DNA of 64,000 nucleotides, from the NCBI RefSeq assembly GCF_020524625.1, contig NZ_JAIVLL010000001.1:1-64000 (forward strand), given 5' to 3'. The stretch's first letter is position 1, and each line of letters begins with the position of its first letter. Below, in pieces: positions 50,245-59,214 of the stretch. Origin of the DNA: Brevundimonas poindexterae. GTDB lineage: Bacteria; Pseudomonadota; Alphaproteobacteria; Caulobacterales; Caulobacteraceae. The notes below the pieces were generated by a model. That model saw nothing but the letters and a program-made list of their open reading frames with translations. It was not told where the DNA came from and did no database searches. The position numbers were made by a program, and so were the translations under genes.

Positions 50245-50964
50245 TTAGCCCGGCGATCCGGCAAGGGCAAGGCCCTGTTCGGTCTCATTCACACAGCGGC
50301 GCACGAGGGCCGGAAAGCCGTCGTAGTGGTCCAGCACCGCCCACGGCGCCATCGCCGGAATCGCCACGTCCGCATAGCCGAAGCCGACCGCCACGAACGG
50401 CAGGCCGGCCGCATGGGCGGCACCCGCATCCAGACTGCTGTCACCGACCATCAGGGCGCGCCCCCGATCGCCGCCGCAGGCCGCAAGCGCGTCGAACAGA
50501 TGGGCGGCGTCGGGCTTCCTCGCCGACACCCGGTCCGGCCCCAGCACACAGGCGAACAGGCCGGTCATTTCCAGTGCGTCCAGCAGGGCCAGCGACAGGT
50601 CCGTCCGCTTGTTGGTCGCCACCGCCAGCGTATAGCTCTCGGCCTTTAGCGCCGTCAGTGCCTCGACACAGCCGGGATAGGGCCGGGTCAGGTCGGCGAT
50701 CCGCCCGACATAGAGGTCGAGGAACAGGGCGAACCGCACGTCCAGCGCCTCGTCGGTCAGCGGCGCGCCCGCCGTCTCATACCCCCGCCGCAGCAGCGCC
50801 CGTGCCCCGTGACCGATCAGGTCGCGTCCCTGGTCCAGCGGCAGGGCGGGCAGATCATCCGTGTCCAGAACGGCATTCAGCGTGCCCACCAGATCCGGAG
50901 CCGAATCAACCAGGGTGCCATCCAGATCGAACAGCAGTGTCCATCCGTTCGCCTTCGAGGACAT
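50245..50964 (-). CDS. gph: Phosphoglycolate phosphatase (HAD)
   Basis: Encodes 239 residues. HAD motifs: FDLDGTLVDSAPDLV (nucleophile Asp), ATNKR (motif II), KPDAAHLF (Lys, motif III) and MVGDSSLDAGAAHAAG (motif IV). The DSAPDL stretch and cap size match Gph, which dephosphorylates 2-phosphoglycolate from DNA repair or oxygenase side reactions. It is divergent from glmU and lies 22 bases upstream of tRNA-Val on the same strand. Confidence 0.92.
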   Translation of the reverse strand: MSSKANGWTLLFDLDGTLVDSAPDLVGTLNAVLDTDDLPALPLDQGRDLIGHGARALLRRGYETAGAPLTDEALDVRFALFLDLYVGRIADLTRPYPGCVEALTALKAESYTLAVATNKRTDLSLALLDALEMTGLFACVLGPDRVSARKPDAAHLFDALAACGGDRGRALMVGDSSLDAGAAHAAGLPFVAVGFGYADVAIPAMAPWAVLDHYDGFPALVRRCVNETEQGLALAGSPG

Positions 50965-51028
50965 CCAGCCTCCCTTTTATCCGTTTGATGCGTTATGGCC
51001 CCCGGACGACTAGACGAGGGCTTGCCAC

Positions 51029-52393
51029 GTGACCACCGAAACCCACGCCGGGCTCCCCCGCGCCGCCGTTATTCTGGCAGCGGGGCAGGGCACCCGGATG
51101 AAATCCCGCCTGCCCAAGGTCCTGCACCCGGTCGGCGGGCGCGCCATGCTGGATCACGCCATCGATGCCGCCGAGGCCTTGGGCTGTGAACGGATCGTCG
51201 TCGTTGTCGGCAATCATTCGCCCGAGGTGCGTGCCCACGTCGTCGCCCGGCTGGGTGAGGCCGCCGTCGCGGTCCAGGACCCGCCCATGGGCACCGGCCA
51301 CGCCGTCCTGTGCGCGCGAGAGGCCCTGAACGGTTTTGATGGCCAGGTCGTCATCACCTATGGCGATGTGCCCCTGCTGAAGGCCCGCGACATTGCCCCG
51401 GTGTTCGAGGCCGCCGACGCCCTTTCGGTGATCGGCTTCGAGGCGCGCGACCCGGGAGCCTACGGGCGTCTGGTGATTGAGGGCGGCGAACTGACCGCCA
51501 TCACCGAAGCCAAGGAAGCCTCCGCCGAGGTCCTGGCCATCCGCACCTGCAACTCGGGCGTCATGTCGGCCCCGGCGCGCGTGCTGTTCGACCTGCTCGA
51601 CAAGGTCGGCAACGACAATGCCAAGGGCGAGTACTATCTGACCGATGTGGTCCAGCTGGGCCGCGAGGCCGGTGTGCCTACCCGCGCCGTCATGGCGTCA
51701 GAGGATGCGGTCATGGGCGTCAACGCCCAGTCCGAACTGGCCGAGGCCGAGGCCCTGTTCCAGAAGGTCCAGCGCGAGACCTTCCTCGCGCGCGGCGTGA
51801 CCATGCCAGCGCCCGACACCGTACATTTCGCCTGGGATACCGACATCGAGGCGGGCGCTGTCGTCGAGCCCTATGTTGTCTTCGGCCCGGGGGTGAAGGT
51901 CGCCTCGGGCGCCCGCATCCGCAGCTTTAGCCATATGGAAGGCGCCACGGTCGGCGAGGACGCCATCGTCGGCCCCTATGCCCGCCTGCGCCCCGGTGCG
52001 CGTCTGGACCGCGATGTCCACATCGGCAACTTCGTCGAGGTCAAGAACAGCCACATCGCCGAGGGCGCCAAGGCCAACCACCTGTCCTATCTGGGCGACG
52101 GCCATGTCGGCCCGCGCGCCAACATCGGCGCGGGTACAATCTTCTGCAACTACGACGGCGTGTTCAAACACAAGACCACAGTGGGCGAGGGGGCTTTCGT
52201 CGGCTCCAACAGCTCGCTGGTCGCCCCGGTCACCATCGGCGCCGGCGCCATGACCGCCTCTGGCTCGGTCATCACCGAAGACGTCCCCGACGGCGCCCTC
52301 GCCCTCGGCCGCTCTGCCCAGACCGTCAAGGAAGGCTGGGCCGAGCGCTTCATGCAGATGATGAAGGCCAAGAAGGCGAGCCAGAAGAAGTAA
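51029..52393 (+). CDS. glmU: Bifunctional UDP-GlcNAc pyrophosphorylase / GlcN-1-P acetyltransferase
   Basis: Encodes 454 residues from a GTG start that sits 18 bases before the conserved [14 protein letters not shown] motif. The N-terminal Rossmann domain ([23 protein letters not shown]) makes UDP-GlcNAc. The C-terminal left-handed beta helix (from ~250; [32 protein letters not shown]) acetylates GlcN-1-P, with His in NHLSYLGD region. Product feeds peptidoglycan and lipid A. It overlaps rpiA by one base (TAATG). Confidence 0.97.
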   Translation: MTTETHAGLPRAAVILAAGQGTRMKSRLPKVLHPVGGRAMLDHAIDAAEALGCERIVVVVGNHSPEVRAHVVARLGEAAVAVQDPPMGTGHAVLCAREALNGFDGQVVITYGDVPLLKARDIAPVFEAADALSVIGFEARDPGAYGRLVIEGGELTAITEAKEASAEVLAIRTCNSGVMSAPARVLFDLLDKVGNDNAKGEYYLTDVVQLGREAGVPTRAVMASEDAVMGVNAQSELAEAEALFQKVQRETFLARGVTMPAPDTVHFAWDTDIEAGAVVEPYVVFGPGVKVASGARIRSFSHMEGATVGEDAIVGPYARLRPGARLDRDVHIGNFVEVKNSHIAEGAKANHLSYLGDGHVGPRANIGAGTIFCNYDGVFKHKTTVGEGAFVGSNSSLVAPVTIGAGAMTASGSVITEDVPDGALALGRSAQTVKEGWAERFMQMMKAKKASQKK

Positions 52394-53079
52394 TGAGCGC
52401 AGACGATCAGAAACGCATCGCCGGCGAGGCCGCCGCCCTTCGGGTCGAGGCGGGCATGAAGGTGGGCCTTGGCACCGGCTCGACCGCCGCCTGGTTTGTC
52501 CGGGCGCTGGCGGCGCGCAACCTGCCTGACCTGCGCTGCGTGCCGACGTCGGAGGCCACCGCCGATCTGGCGCGTGAGCTGGGCCTGACGCTCGCGACGC
52601 TGGAAGACACCCCCCGCCTCGACCTGACCGTCGATGGGGCGGACGAGGTCGGACCGGGTCTGGCCCTGATCAAGGGCGGCGGCGCGGCCCTGCTGCGCGA
52701 AAAGCTGGTGTGGGAGGCCTCGGACCGCTGCATCGTCATCGCCGACGCGGCTAAGGTGGTGAAGACGCTGGGCGCCTTCCCGCTGCCGATCGAGGTCGTT
52801 GCCTTCGGGCACAAGACCACCGGCAACCGCATCGCCGATGTACTGGCCGACCACGACATCACCATGCCTGCCCGTGTGCGGACGGCCGAGCGCGGGCTGG
52901 TCAGAACGGACGGCGGCAATCTGATCTATGACGCCAGATGCGGGGCTATCACCGACCCCAGCCGCCTCGCGGATGATCTGAAACTGATCACCGGCGTCGT
53001 CGAACACGGCCTGTTCCTCGACCTCGCCGACGAGGCCATCATCGGCACCGATGACGGGGTTGAGGTGCTGGTGCCGTGA
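52393..53079 (+). CDS. rpiA: Ribose-5-phosphate isomerase A
   Basis: Encodes 228 residues. Family signatures: VGLGTGSTAAWFV (phosphate loop), TSEATADLARELG, LDLTVDGADEVGPG (catalytic Asp), KGGGAALLREK and GGNLIYDA. It interconverts ribulose-5-P and ribose-5-P in the cytosol. Co-transcription with glmU is implied by the one-base overlap. Confidence 0.97.
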   Translation: MSADDQKRIAGEAAALRVEAGMKVGLGTGSTAAWFVRALAARNLPDLRCVPTSEATADLARELGLTLATLEDTPRLDLTVDGADEVGPGLALIKGGGAALLREKLVWEASDRCIVIADAAKVVKTLGAFPLPIEVVAFGHKTTGNRIADVLADHDITMPARVRTAERGLVRTDGGNLIYDARCGAITDPSRLADDLKLITGVVEHGLFLDLADEAIIGTDDGVEVLVP

Positions 53080-53114
53080 CGGATGATCGGGTCTGAACGA
53101 GCGGGGGCAATGTA

Positions 53115-53735
53115 ATGCTGGCGGAGATTGTCCTTTCATTGGTGCTGCAGGACCCACCGCCCGGTGCCGCTCCGCCGACGGCGCCGCCAGGGGTTGATGC
53201 GCAATCGGCGGAATTCCCATTGCGTGTTTTGCGGCAGCCGCTCCCCAGTTTCAGCGAGCAAGGTCATGCGGCGGGCCACACAGGGTCGGCCGTCGTGGAA
53301 GCAGTGCTCTACCCGGATGGTTCGCTTGGATCGGTAACACTTGTCCAATCTTCACGCTCCGAATTCCTTGATGCCGATGCGGTGGCTTCAGTGGAGGAGG
53401 CCGGGTTTTCGCGGTTGCCGGAAGAGCCTGTCCGGCTGAGACTAACCGTCGAATTTCGACCCGTTGATCTGCTGACCATGAGCTGCGGGGCCGTCGTGCA
53501 ACAAATCCGCTGGTATGAATCGGCTTGGCCCGAGCGGACCTATGCCGACACGATCACCTACATCATGCAGCTCGGCTACGAAGTCCTCAAGCTGAGAGAC
53601 AGCGCTGGCGTTAGGCAGTCCTTGGCGCTGGGAGAGACTTTCGGAGCGACTTTCGAGCGTACCCTGGCGGCGTGCGAAAGGTCGCCCAACCAGAACTTTC
53701 ACGATACCCTGCATCGGGAGATGCGGCGCGGCTGA
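53115..53735 (+). CDS. TonB C-terminal-domain protein of unknown role
   Basis: Encodes 206 residues. A hydrophobic start (MLAEIVLSLVLQDP) may be a signal peptide or short anchor, followed by a Pro-rich stretch. The TonB_C-like domain follows at about 40-115 (FPLRVLRQPLPSFSEQGHAAG, then TGSAVVEAVLYPDGSLG and SEFLDADAVASVEEAGF). The last 90 residues are unassigned, with two cysteines. No ExbB/ExbD genes are nearby. Codon use looks less G+C-biased than glmU/rpiA. Moderately sure of the domain, not of the function. Confidence 0.7.
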   Translation: MLAEIVLSLVLQDPPPGAAPPTAPPGVDAQSAEFPLRVLRQPLPSFSEQGHAAGHTGSAVVEAVLYPDGSLGSVTLVQSSRSEFLDADAVASVEEAGFSRLPEEPVRLRLTVEFRPVDLLTMSCGAVVQQIRWYESAWPERTYADTITYIMQLGYEVLKLRDSAGVRQSLALGETFGATFERTLAACERSPNQNFHDTLHREMRRG

Positions 53736-53870
53736 GCGGATCTCCAGGGGATGGGTCACTGACAGGCTACCGGCTCCTTGCCCCTCCCACCCCTGATCCC
53801 TAAGTCCCTGACGCGACGGGGGCCAGGCGTTCCCGGACCATGCCTGTCCCCAATTCGCCGGAGCGGATTC

Positions 53871-53965
53871 CAGACCATTCAGACGATTCAGACGGTCTTT
53901 TTCATCGTCTGATTTCTGCACCGCCCCCGGTTTCAGACCATTCAGACGATTCAGACGGTCTTTTT
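53871..53965. repeat. Direct duplication of a 32-base element, each with tandem ATTCAGACG
   Basis: The same 32 bases occur at 53871-53902 and 53934-53965, 63 bases apart. Each copy contains ATTCAGACG twice in tandem, is bounded by AGACC and GGTCT, and ends in a T-run. In the first copy TCAGACGAT (53879-53887) also pairs with ATCGTCTGA (53904-53912) to give a 9-bp stem. The rest of the 256-base region before gor shows no gene. The unit could be a terminator, a regulatory site of gor or a dispersed repeat. Confidence 0.8.
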
Positions 53966-53991
53966 TCACCGTGTGAATTCAGGAGCCCCGA

Positions 53992-55392
53992 ATGCCCACG
54001 ACCTACGACTACGACCTCTTCGTCATCGGTGCGGGCTCGGGCGGGGTGCGGGCGGCGCGGCTGACGGCCCTGTCGGGCAAGAAGGTGGCTGTGGCCGAGG
54101 AGCACCGCGTTGGCGGCACCTGCGTCATCCGCGGCTGTGTGCCCAAGAAATTCATGGTCATGGCCTCCGAGGTCAGCCACGCGCTGGAAATCGCCGGGGG
54201 CTATGGCTGGGACATCGAGGGTGCGACCTTCGACTGGAAGCGCTTCCTCGAGGCCAAGGACGTCGAGATCGCCCGGCTGTCCGGCATCTATGTCGCCAAT
54301 CTGGGCAAGGCCGGCGCCGAGCTGATCCACGGCCGGGCCCGGCTGAAGGACGCCCACACGGTCGAGGTCCTGAACAAGGACGGCTCGGTTGACCGCACCG
54401 TCACGGCCGAAACCATCCTGATAGCGACCGGCGGCCGCCCCTGGGTGCCCGAAGACCTGCCGGGCATCGAGCACGCCATCACTTCGGAAGAGGCCTTCCA
54501 CCTGCCCGAGCTGCCGAAGAGCATCCTGATCGCGGGCGGCGGCTATATCGCGGTCGAGTTCGCCGGCATCTTTGCGGGTCTGGGGGTCGAGACCACCCTG
54601 GTCTATCGCGGCCCGAACATTTTGCGCGGCTTTGACGATGACGTCCGCGCCCATCTGGCGGGCGAGATCGAGCGGCGCGGCATCAAGGTCGTGCTGGGCT
54701 GCCAGCATTCCTCGATCGAAAAGACCGCCGACGGTCTTGTCAGCCACCTCGAGAATGACATGTCGCTGACGACCGAGGCCGTCATGTTCGCCACGGGCCG
54801 CACCCCCTACGTCAAGGGTCTGGGGCTGGAGGAGGCCGGGGTCGAACTGACCGAGGGCGGCGCCATCAAGGTGGACCAATACTCGCGCACCAGCGTCGAC
54901 AACATCTGGGCCATCGGCGACGTCACCGACCGGATCAATCTGACCCCCGTCGCCATTCGCGAGGCCGTGGCCTTCCACGAGACCCGCTACAAGGACAACC
55001 CCTCGTCGTTCGACTATGAGGCCGTTGCCACCGGCGTCTTCAGCCAGCCGCCGGTCGGCGTGGTCGGCCTCAGTGAGGCCGAGGCCCGGCGTCATTGCGC
55101 GAAGGGCGTCGATGTCTATCTGACCCGCTTCCGGCCCATGAAGACCGTCTTTGTCGGCTCGGACGAGCGGGTGCTTATGAAGCTGGTGGTCGATGCCGAC
55201 ACCCAGCGCGTCGTCGGTGTCCATATCGTCGGCCCGGAGGCGCCCGAGATGATCCAGCTGGCCGCCATAGCCGTGAAGGCCGGCCTGACCAAGGCCCAGT
55301 GGGACGCGACCTGCGCCGTTCACCCGACCCTGGCCGAGGAACTGGTCACCCTGAAGGACAAGCAGTCGGTCGCCGCGACCGCCGCCGAATAG
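53992..55392 (+). CDS. gor: Glutathione-disulfide reductase
   Basis: Encodes 466 residues. FAD-binding DLFVIGAGSGGVRAAR, the redox disulfide GGTCVIRGCVPKK (Cys44, Cys49), NADPH-binding ILIAGGGYIAVEFAG, and the dimer-interface C-terminal HPTLAEELVTL with the catalytic His-Glu pair all fit. It keeps glutathione reduced in the cytosol. The duplicated repeat lies 27 bases upstream of the start. The stop is four bases from the convergent hydroxylase/sulfotransferase fusion gene. Confidence 0.95.
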   Translation: MPTTYDYDLFVIGAGSGGVRAARLTALSGKKVAVAEEHRVGGTCVIRGCVPKKFMVMASEVSHALEIAGGYGWDIEGATFDWKRFLEAKDVEIARLSGIYVANLGKAGAELIHGRARLKDAHTVEVLNKDGSVDRTVTAETILIATGGRPWVPEDLPGIEHAITSEEAFHLPELPKSILIAGGGYIAVEFAGIFAGLGVETTLVYRGPNILRGFDDDVRAHLAGEIERRGIKVVLGCQHSSIEKTADGLVSHLENDMSLTTEAVMFATGRTPYVKGLGLEEAGVELTEGGAIKVDQYSRTSVDNIWAIGDVTDRINLTPVAIREAVAFHETRYKDNPSSFDYEAVATGVFSQPPVGVVGLSEAEARRHCAKGVDVYLTRFRPMKTVFVGSDERVLMKLVVDADTQRVVGVHIVGPEAPEMIQLAAIAVKAGLTKAQWDATCAVHPTLAEELVTLKDKQSVAATAAE

Positions 55393-55396
55393 GGGC

Positions 55397-57274
55397 TCAG
55401 AAGCCCTCCAGCCGGTCCCGGATCGGCTTCAGGCCCGCCAGCAGGGGCTCGATCTCCGCCGCATTCTTCTTCCACTTGTCGGGCGCGGGCGGGGTCAGGG
55501 TGTGGCGCGACTCCGGCAGCTTGCCGCCGGTCCGCTCCTCCAGCGCCGCGTCGAACTCAAGGTCGGCGAAGTCACAGATGCCGCGCATCACCGCCGCGGG
55601 ATCGGCGACGAAGTCGGCGTAGCGGACCACGTGGCGCCGGTCGGCCGGCAGGGCGGACAGGTCGTCCATGATGGTCTGGTTGGTGGTCGCCCACTGATAG
55701 GCCGCGATCTCGGGTAGAGGCTTGCCCTTCAGGCCCTGCCAGCCCTGCGGCAGCAGCAGTGACCAGGGGCCGTCCCAGCCGGGCAGCTGCGGATAGGTGA
55801 CCCAGCCGCCGGCCCGCCAGGCGTCGATGATGCTGGAGACGTTCTCCTCCGGCTCGCGCCACAGGAAGACAAACCGGGCGTCCGGGAACAGGGCGTTGAA
55901 GAAGGGGATGCGCAGGGCGTTCTTGGGCGTCTTCTCCAGCAGGCGGACGCTGTCCTGGTTGGCGAAGGGCCGCTCGGCCCCGTCGCGCAGCTTCTCGGCC
56001 AGCCGGGCCTTCATCGCAAGGCCGATCTGGTCGCTGTAGTGGTCGGCCGTCACCCGGTTGGAGTCGATGCCGGGCGCGCCGGGCCGCAGGGCCTTGAAGC
56101 CCTCGACCAGCCAGTGAGCCTCGCCGCCCACGGTGTGCAACTGGGGCGTCACCGCCAGGGTCTCGAACAGGGCCGTGCTGCCCGAGCGGGGCGCGGCCAC
56201 GATGATCACGGGGCGGTCATAGTCCGGCGTCTGCATGACCGCCGCAGGGCGGGCCGGGGCCGGGCTCGCACCGGCGGCTGCGGGGACGGGCTGACCCATC
56301 ATGCCCGTGGCGACACCGCCGCCCATCGGCGCCACGCCCGGATTGACGCCATAGGCGCCGATCCGCTGCCGGACGACCGCGGGCACCGGCATCATGTTGG
56401 AGCTGACCCTCAGGTCGTCGCCCAGCGCCGTGACCTGCTGCATCAGCATCTGCAGCCGCTTCTGGTAATGCGGGATGCCCCGGTCGGTGTCGGCGAACAG
56501 GGACCACAGCTGGCGCCAGTCCTGCCGGAAGCCGTGCATCAGCCGCGCGAACTGCTGCAGGTGCGCCCGGCCCTCGTCGCCCTGACGCACCGACCCGGTC
56601 TCGGCCACCAGGTCGCTGAGCAGCTCGTCAACTTCAGACGGCGGCATGACGCGATAGATGTTGTACTGCTCCAGGGCCAGCGGGGCCCGTTGCCCGGGCC
56701 GGAAGGGGATGGGGGTCTCAGGCAGGGACTGGGTGGCCGCGGCTTCCGCGAGGTCCCAGAAGCGGCCGTTGCCTGTCGTGTCCGCCACCAGGTGCACGCG
56801 CGAGATGTCCGACCCGTTGTCGACCTTGTGGATCCGCCAGTTGTCGAAGATCCAGGCCTCGCCCGCGGCCATGTGGACCTCTTCCCCGTCGCAGTGGAAG
56901 CGCACCTCCGGCGTTGTCACGATCGGCACATGCAGCCGCACCCGGTGGAACCAGTGATAGTTGATGTCCGTGTGCTCGGGCACCGAAGACCCCGGCCCCA
57001 GCCGCATCAGCCGCGAGCGGCTCCACACCACGCCGAAGTGGCTGAGCACCTGCTGGATGTACGGCGAGGACTGCAGGTGCGGCGTCGGCGCCATGGCCCC
57101 GGCCACGTCGTCGTTCTCGGTCCCGCCGACCGTGATCAGGCGCAGGGCGCTGTTGCCGGGGATGTTGTTCGGATGCTTGGCCCAGGCGTCGTCGGGGAAG
57201 GCCTCGACCTCGCGCCGCAGCTGGTCCACGTCGAAGCGGAAGGGCAGCTTGATGAAGGGGCGGGACAGTTTCAC
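55397..57274 (-). CDS. Aspartyl/asparaginyl beta-hydroxylase domain fused to a sulfotransferase
   Basis: Encodes 625 residues in two enzymatic halves. Residues ~1-185 are an Asp/Asn beta-hydroxylase-like 2-oxoglutarate/iron domain: His101 and Asp103 in PEHTDINYHWFHR, His149 in FDNWRIHKVDN and Arg159 for 2-oxoglutarate. A mid-region of ~160 residues with a Gly/Pro/Met-rich linker follows. Residues ~350-625 are a PAPS-dependent sulfotransferase: 5'-phosphosulfate loop APRSGST (361-367) and 3'-phosphate region RFVFLWREPEENVSSIIDAWR-like segment. It may hydroxylate and sulfate the same or linked substrates. Substrates are unknown. Confidence 0.88.
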   Translation of the reverse strand: MKLSRPFIKLPFRFDVDQLRREVEAFPDDAWAKHPNNIPGNSALRLITVGGTENDDVAGAMAPTPHLQSSPYIQQVLSHFGVVWSRSRLMRLGPGSSVPEHTDINYHWFHRVRLHVPIVTTPEVRFHCDGEEVHMAAGEAWIFDNWRIHKVDNGSDISRVHLVADTTGNGRFWDLAEAAATQSLPETPIPFRPGQRAPLALEQYNIYRVMPPSEVDELLSDLVAETGSVRQGDEGRAHLQQFARLMHGFRQDWRQLWSLFADTDRGIPHYQKRLQMLMQQVTALGDDLRVSSNMMPVPAVVRQRIGAYGVNPGVAPMGGGVATGMMGQPVPAAAGASPAPARPAAVMQTPDYDRPVIIVAAPRSGSTALFETLAVTPQLHTVGGEAHWLVEGFKALRPGAPGIDSNRVTADHYSDQIGLAMKARLAEKLRDGAERPFANQDSVRLLEKTPKNALRIPFFNALFPDARFVFLWREPEENVSSIIDAWRAGGWVTYPQLPGWDGPWSLLLPQGWQGLKGKPLPEIAAYQWATTNQTIMDDLSALPADRRHVVRYADFVADPAAVMRGICDFADLEFDAALEERTGGKLPESRHTLTPPAPDKWKKNAAEIEPLLAGLKPIRDRLEGF

Positions 57275-57335
57275 GCGATCAGCCGGACACTCTGAACAGA
57301 AGGGGTGTCCGTGATAGACCCGCCCCCGGAGGGCG

Positions 57336-58061
57336 TCAAAGTCGCTCGATGCGGTGGCGCCCGTTCAGCTGGCGCACGAAGGGGCGTCCCGGGTCCTCGC
57401 CGGCCAGTCGCGCCTTCACCTCTCCGACGACGAAGCGGGTGATGGCGGGCAGGGGCAGGTCGTCCAGATCGTCCAGCGGCACCCAGGCCACGCGCTCCAG
57501 CTCGTCGCCGTGGTCCGTGCGCGCGGGCAGGTCCAGCGCGTCCGCGTCGGCCAGGAAGAAGCGGGCGTCGTAACGCCGCGGCCGACCCGGCGGTGTGATG
57601 GCGCGGGCGATGTAGCTGAGGCCCGCCAGGTCCGCCTGATGGCCCGTCGACAGGAAGTCCCGCCAAGGACCGGCCACGCTCCGACGGACGGCGGGGCGTC
57701 CGACGATGACGCCGGTCTCCTCATGGGTCTCCCGCACGGCTGCCATGGCCAGCGCCCGCGCCCGGCGCTCGGTCATCTCGCGCGACAGCATGGCAAGTTC
57801 GCTTGCGGGCAGGTCGGCGGCGAACGGCGCGGTGAAGTCGGCCCGCTCCACCCGTCCCCCCGGAAACACCCACTTCGAGGCCATGAAGACATGCCCGGGG
57901 GCCCGACGCCCCATCAGCGCCTCGACCTTGCCCGAGCGGCTCCGGGTCAGGATCAGGGTCGCGGCATCCCGGGGGCGCATCCGGGCCCCGACATCCGGCG
58001 AGTCCGCCAGATCGGCGCGGGCATCGAAGGGCCGGGAAGTCTCGGGAGTCTCACGCACCAT
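57336..58061 (-). CDS. Nudix hydrolase (NUDT19-like)
   Basis: Encodes 241 residues. The Nudix catalytic helix is AVRETHEETGV (RExxEE), with the preceding Gly in WVFPGGRVE; a long insert between them is typical for the NUDT19/RppH-unlike group. The start PRDAATLILTRSRSG matches these proteins. The substrate may be CoA or a nucleotide derivative. It is upstream of the fusion gene on the same strand by 61 bases. Confidence 0.87.
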   Translation of the reverse strand: MVRETPETSRPFDARADLADSPDVGARMRPRDAATLILTRSRSGKVEALMGRRAPGHVFMASKWVFPGGRVERADFTAPFAADLPASELAMLSREMTERRARALAMAAVRETHEETGVIVGRPAVRRSVAGPWRDFLSTGHQADLAGLSYIARAITPPGRPRRYDARFFLADADALDLPARTDHGDELERVAWVPLDDLDDLPLPAITRFVVGEVKARLAGEDPGRPFVRQLNGRHRIERL

Positions 58062-58105
58062 GGACCAGCGATGCCACGATCCGCCATCCCGGGAAAGGCC
58101 GGGGC

Positions 58106-58462
58106 CTAGGTCTCTATCCGACCGATCCGGATCAGGGCGCCATTGGGGTCGCTGACCGAGAACTCGTAACAGCCCCAGGGCTTCAGCGAGGGATCACCCG
58201 GTTCGATGATGCGGTCCCGCACCCGTTCGGCAACAGCGTCCACATCCTCGACATAGAGATACAGCCCAAGCGCATTGTCCTCGATCCTGGCCGGCCAGCC
58301 GGGCACGAGCCGTAGATGCAGGTGCCAGCCGCGCCCGTCGCTGAGGATGCGGTAGTCCCCGTAATCTGCCGTGACGGTCAGGCCCAGTCTCTCGTAGAAG
58401 TCGGTCGAGGCTGCCAGGTCCCGGGCGGGGACGATGGCTGCGATCCGGTGCGTGTCGCTCAT
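58106..58462 (-). CDS. VOC (glyoxalase/bleomycin-resistance fold) protein
   Basis: Encodes 118 residues from ATG 58462, which overlaps the stop of the upstream membrane-protein gene by four bases. The two beta-alpha-beta-beta-beta units are visible: IVPARDLAASTDFYERLGL and LGLYLYVEDVDAVAERV, ending EFSVSDPNGALIRIGR with the C-terminal Glu ligand position. It may bind or modify a small electrophile. It belongs to the TetR-controlled operon. Confidence 0.85.
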   Translation of the reverse strand: MSDTHRIAAIVPARDLAASTDFYERLGLTVTADYGDYRILSDGRGWHLHLRLVPGWPARIEDNALGLYLYVEDVDAVAERVRDRIIEPGDPSLKPWGCYEFSVSDPNGALIRIGRIET

Positions 58463-59060
58463 GGGGTGTCTTCCTTCAGAAGCCATGCGCCGGTCGCAAG
58501 GGCCCAGATCGCAAACAGTCCCATGGAAGCGGTCGCAGCGTGAAGTCCGAAATGGCCGCCGGATGTCAGCGCCCATACAGGTGCCGCCACGAACATGAGC
58601 AGCCCCGGCGCTGCTGCCAGACGCGCCATGGTGCCTCGTGTCAGCATGGGAACCGCGAAGGCGCCTGTGGCAAGGCCCAGCCCCGCAGTCCGAACGTGGC
58701 GAGTGTCTGGTTCAGGGCCCGGAGTGCCCCGGCGGCTTCCGGCGCGGCGGGCATGGCGAACCCATTGGTCAGAGCTGCCGTGACGAACGCCGCAATCGCC
58801 CCGTTGAAGGCCAGACCGCCGCTGACCACCGTTGGCCGATCCCGGCCAAGGCGTTTGACCAGGGCCGTCCCGCCAAGGGCAAAGGCGAACAGGCACACGA
58901 CCATCGCGCCGTGAACGGTTGCGTTCGGCCAGTCCGCGAGCAGCTGTCCGTCGTCTGGCCCGTGCAGCGAGGTGGGGTGGTGCAGCATCAGGGCCGAAGC
59001 CGCGACGGCCCCTGAAATGAGTGCGCCGGCGCCGGCCTTGTCGAGTGTAGTGTTTGCCAT
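58459..59060 (-). pseudogene. Small membrane protein gene with a probable one-base frameshift
   Basis: The frame from ATG 59060 (MANTTLDKAGAGALISG) runs through ATFGL near 58689 and then continues into PSRFPC and a stop at 58641. The adjacent frame carries on the expected sequence (LGLATGAFAVPMLTRG, then three more hydrophobic stretches, ending WLLKEDTP at 58459). Adding one G near 58690 would join them as FGLAGLGLATG, giving about 200 residues with five to six membrane helices. The 3' frame overlaps the VOC start by ATGA, supporting the joined product. It is either a real mutation or a sequencing error. Confidence 0.75.
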
Positions 59061-59143
59061 CGGTGAGCCCCTGTCCTGTTCGGGTCGTCTCTGGCGGGAG
59101 CAAGGCCGGAGGGCCACGGACGAAAACGATCCGGAGTCCGCTT

Positions 59144-59169
59144 CCGGACAATCGCCGCGAATTGTCCGG
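59144..59169. promoter_or_regulatory. TetR-type operator between the divergent membrane-protein and tetR genes
   Basis: CCGGACAAT (59144-59152) and ATTGTCCGG (59161-59169) form a perfect 9-bp inverted repeat with an 8-base spacer. It lies in the 154-base gap between the divergent starts, the usual place for a TetR autoregulatory operator. Confidence 0.85.
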
Positions 59170-59214
59170 TGGTTTCCGGCTCGCCCTCTTTCTCCGTGGG
59201 GCTATGGTGCGGGG

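Noticed and set aside
53442..53969. A 175-codon minus-strand frame containing the peptide KDRLNRLNGL twice
   Set aside because: The repeated peptide is just the translation of the duplicated DNA repeat, and most of the frame is antisense to the TonB_C gene.
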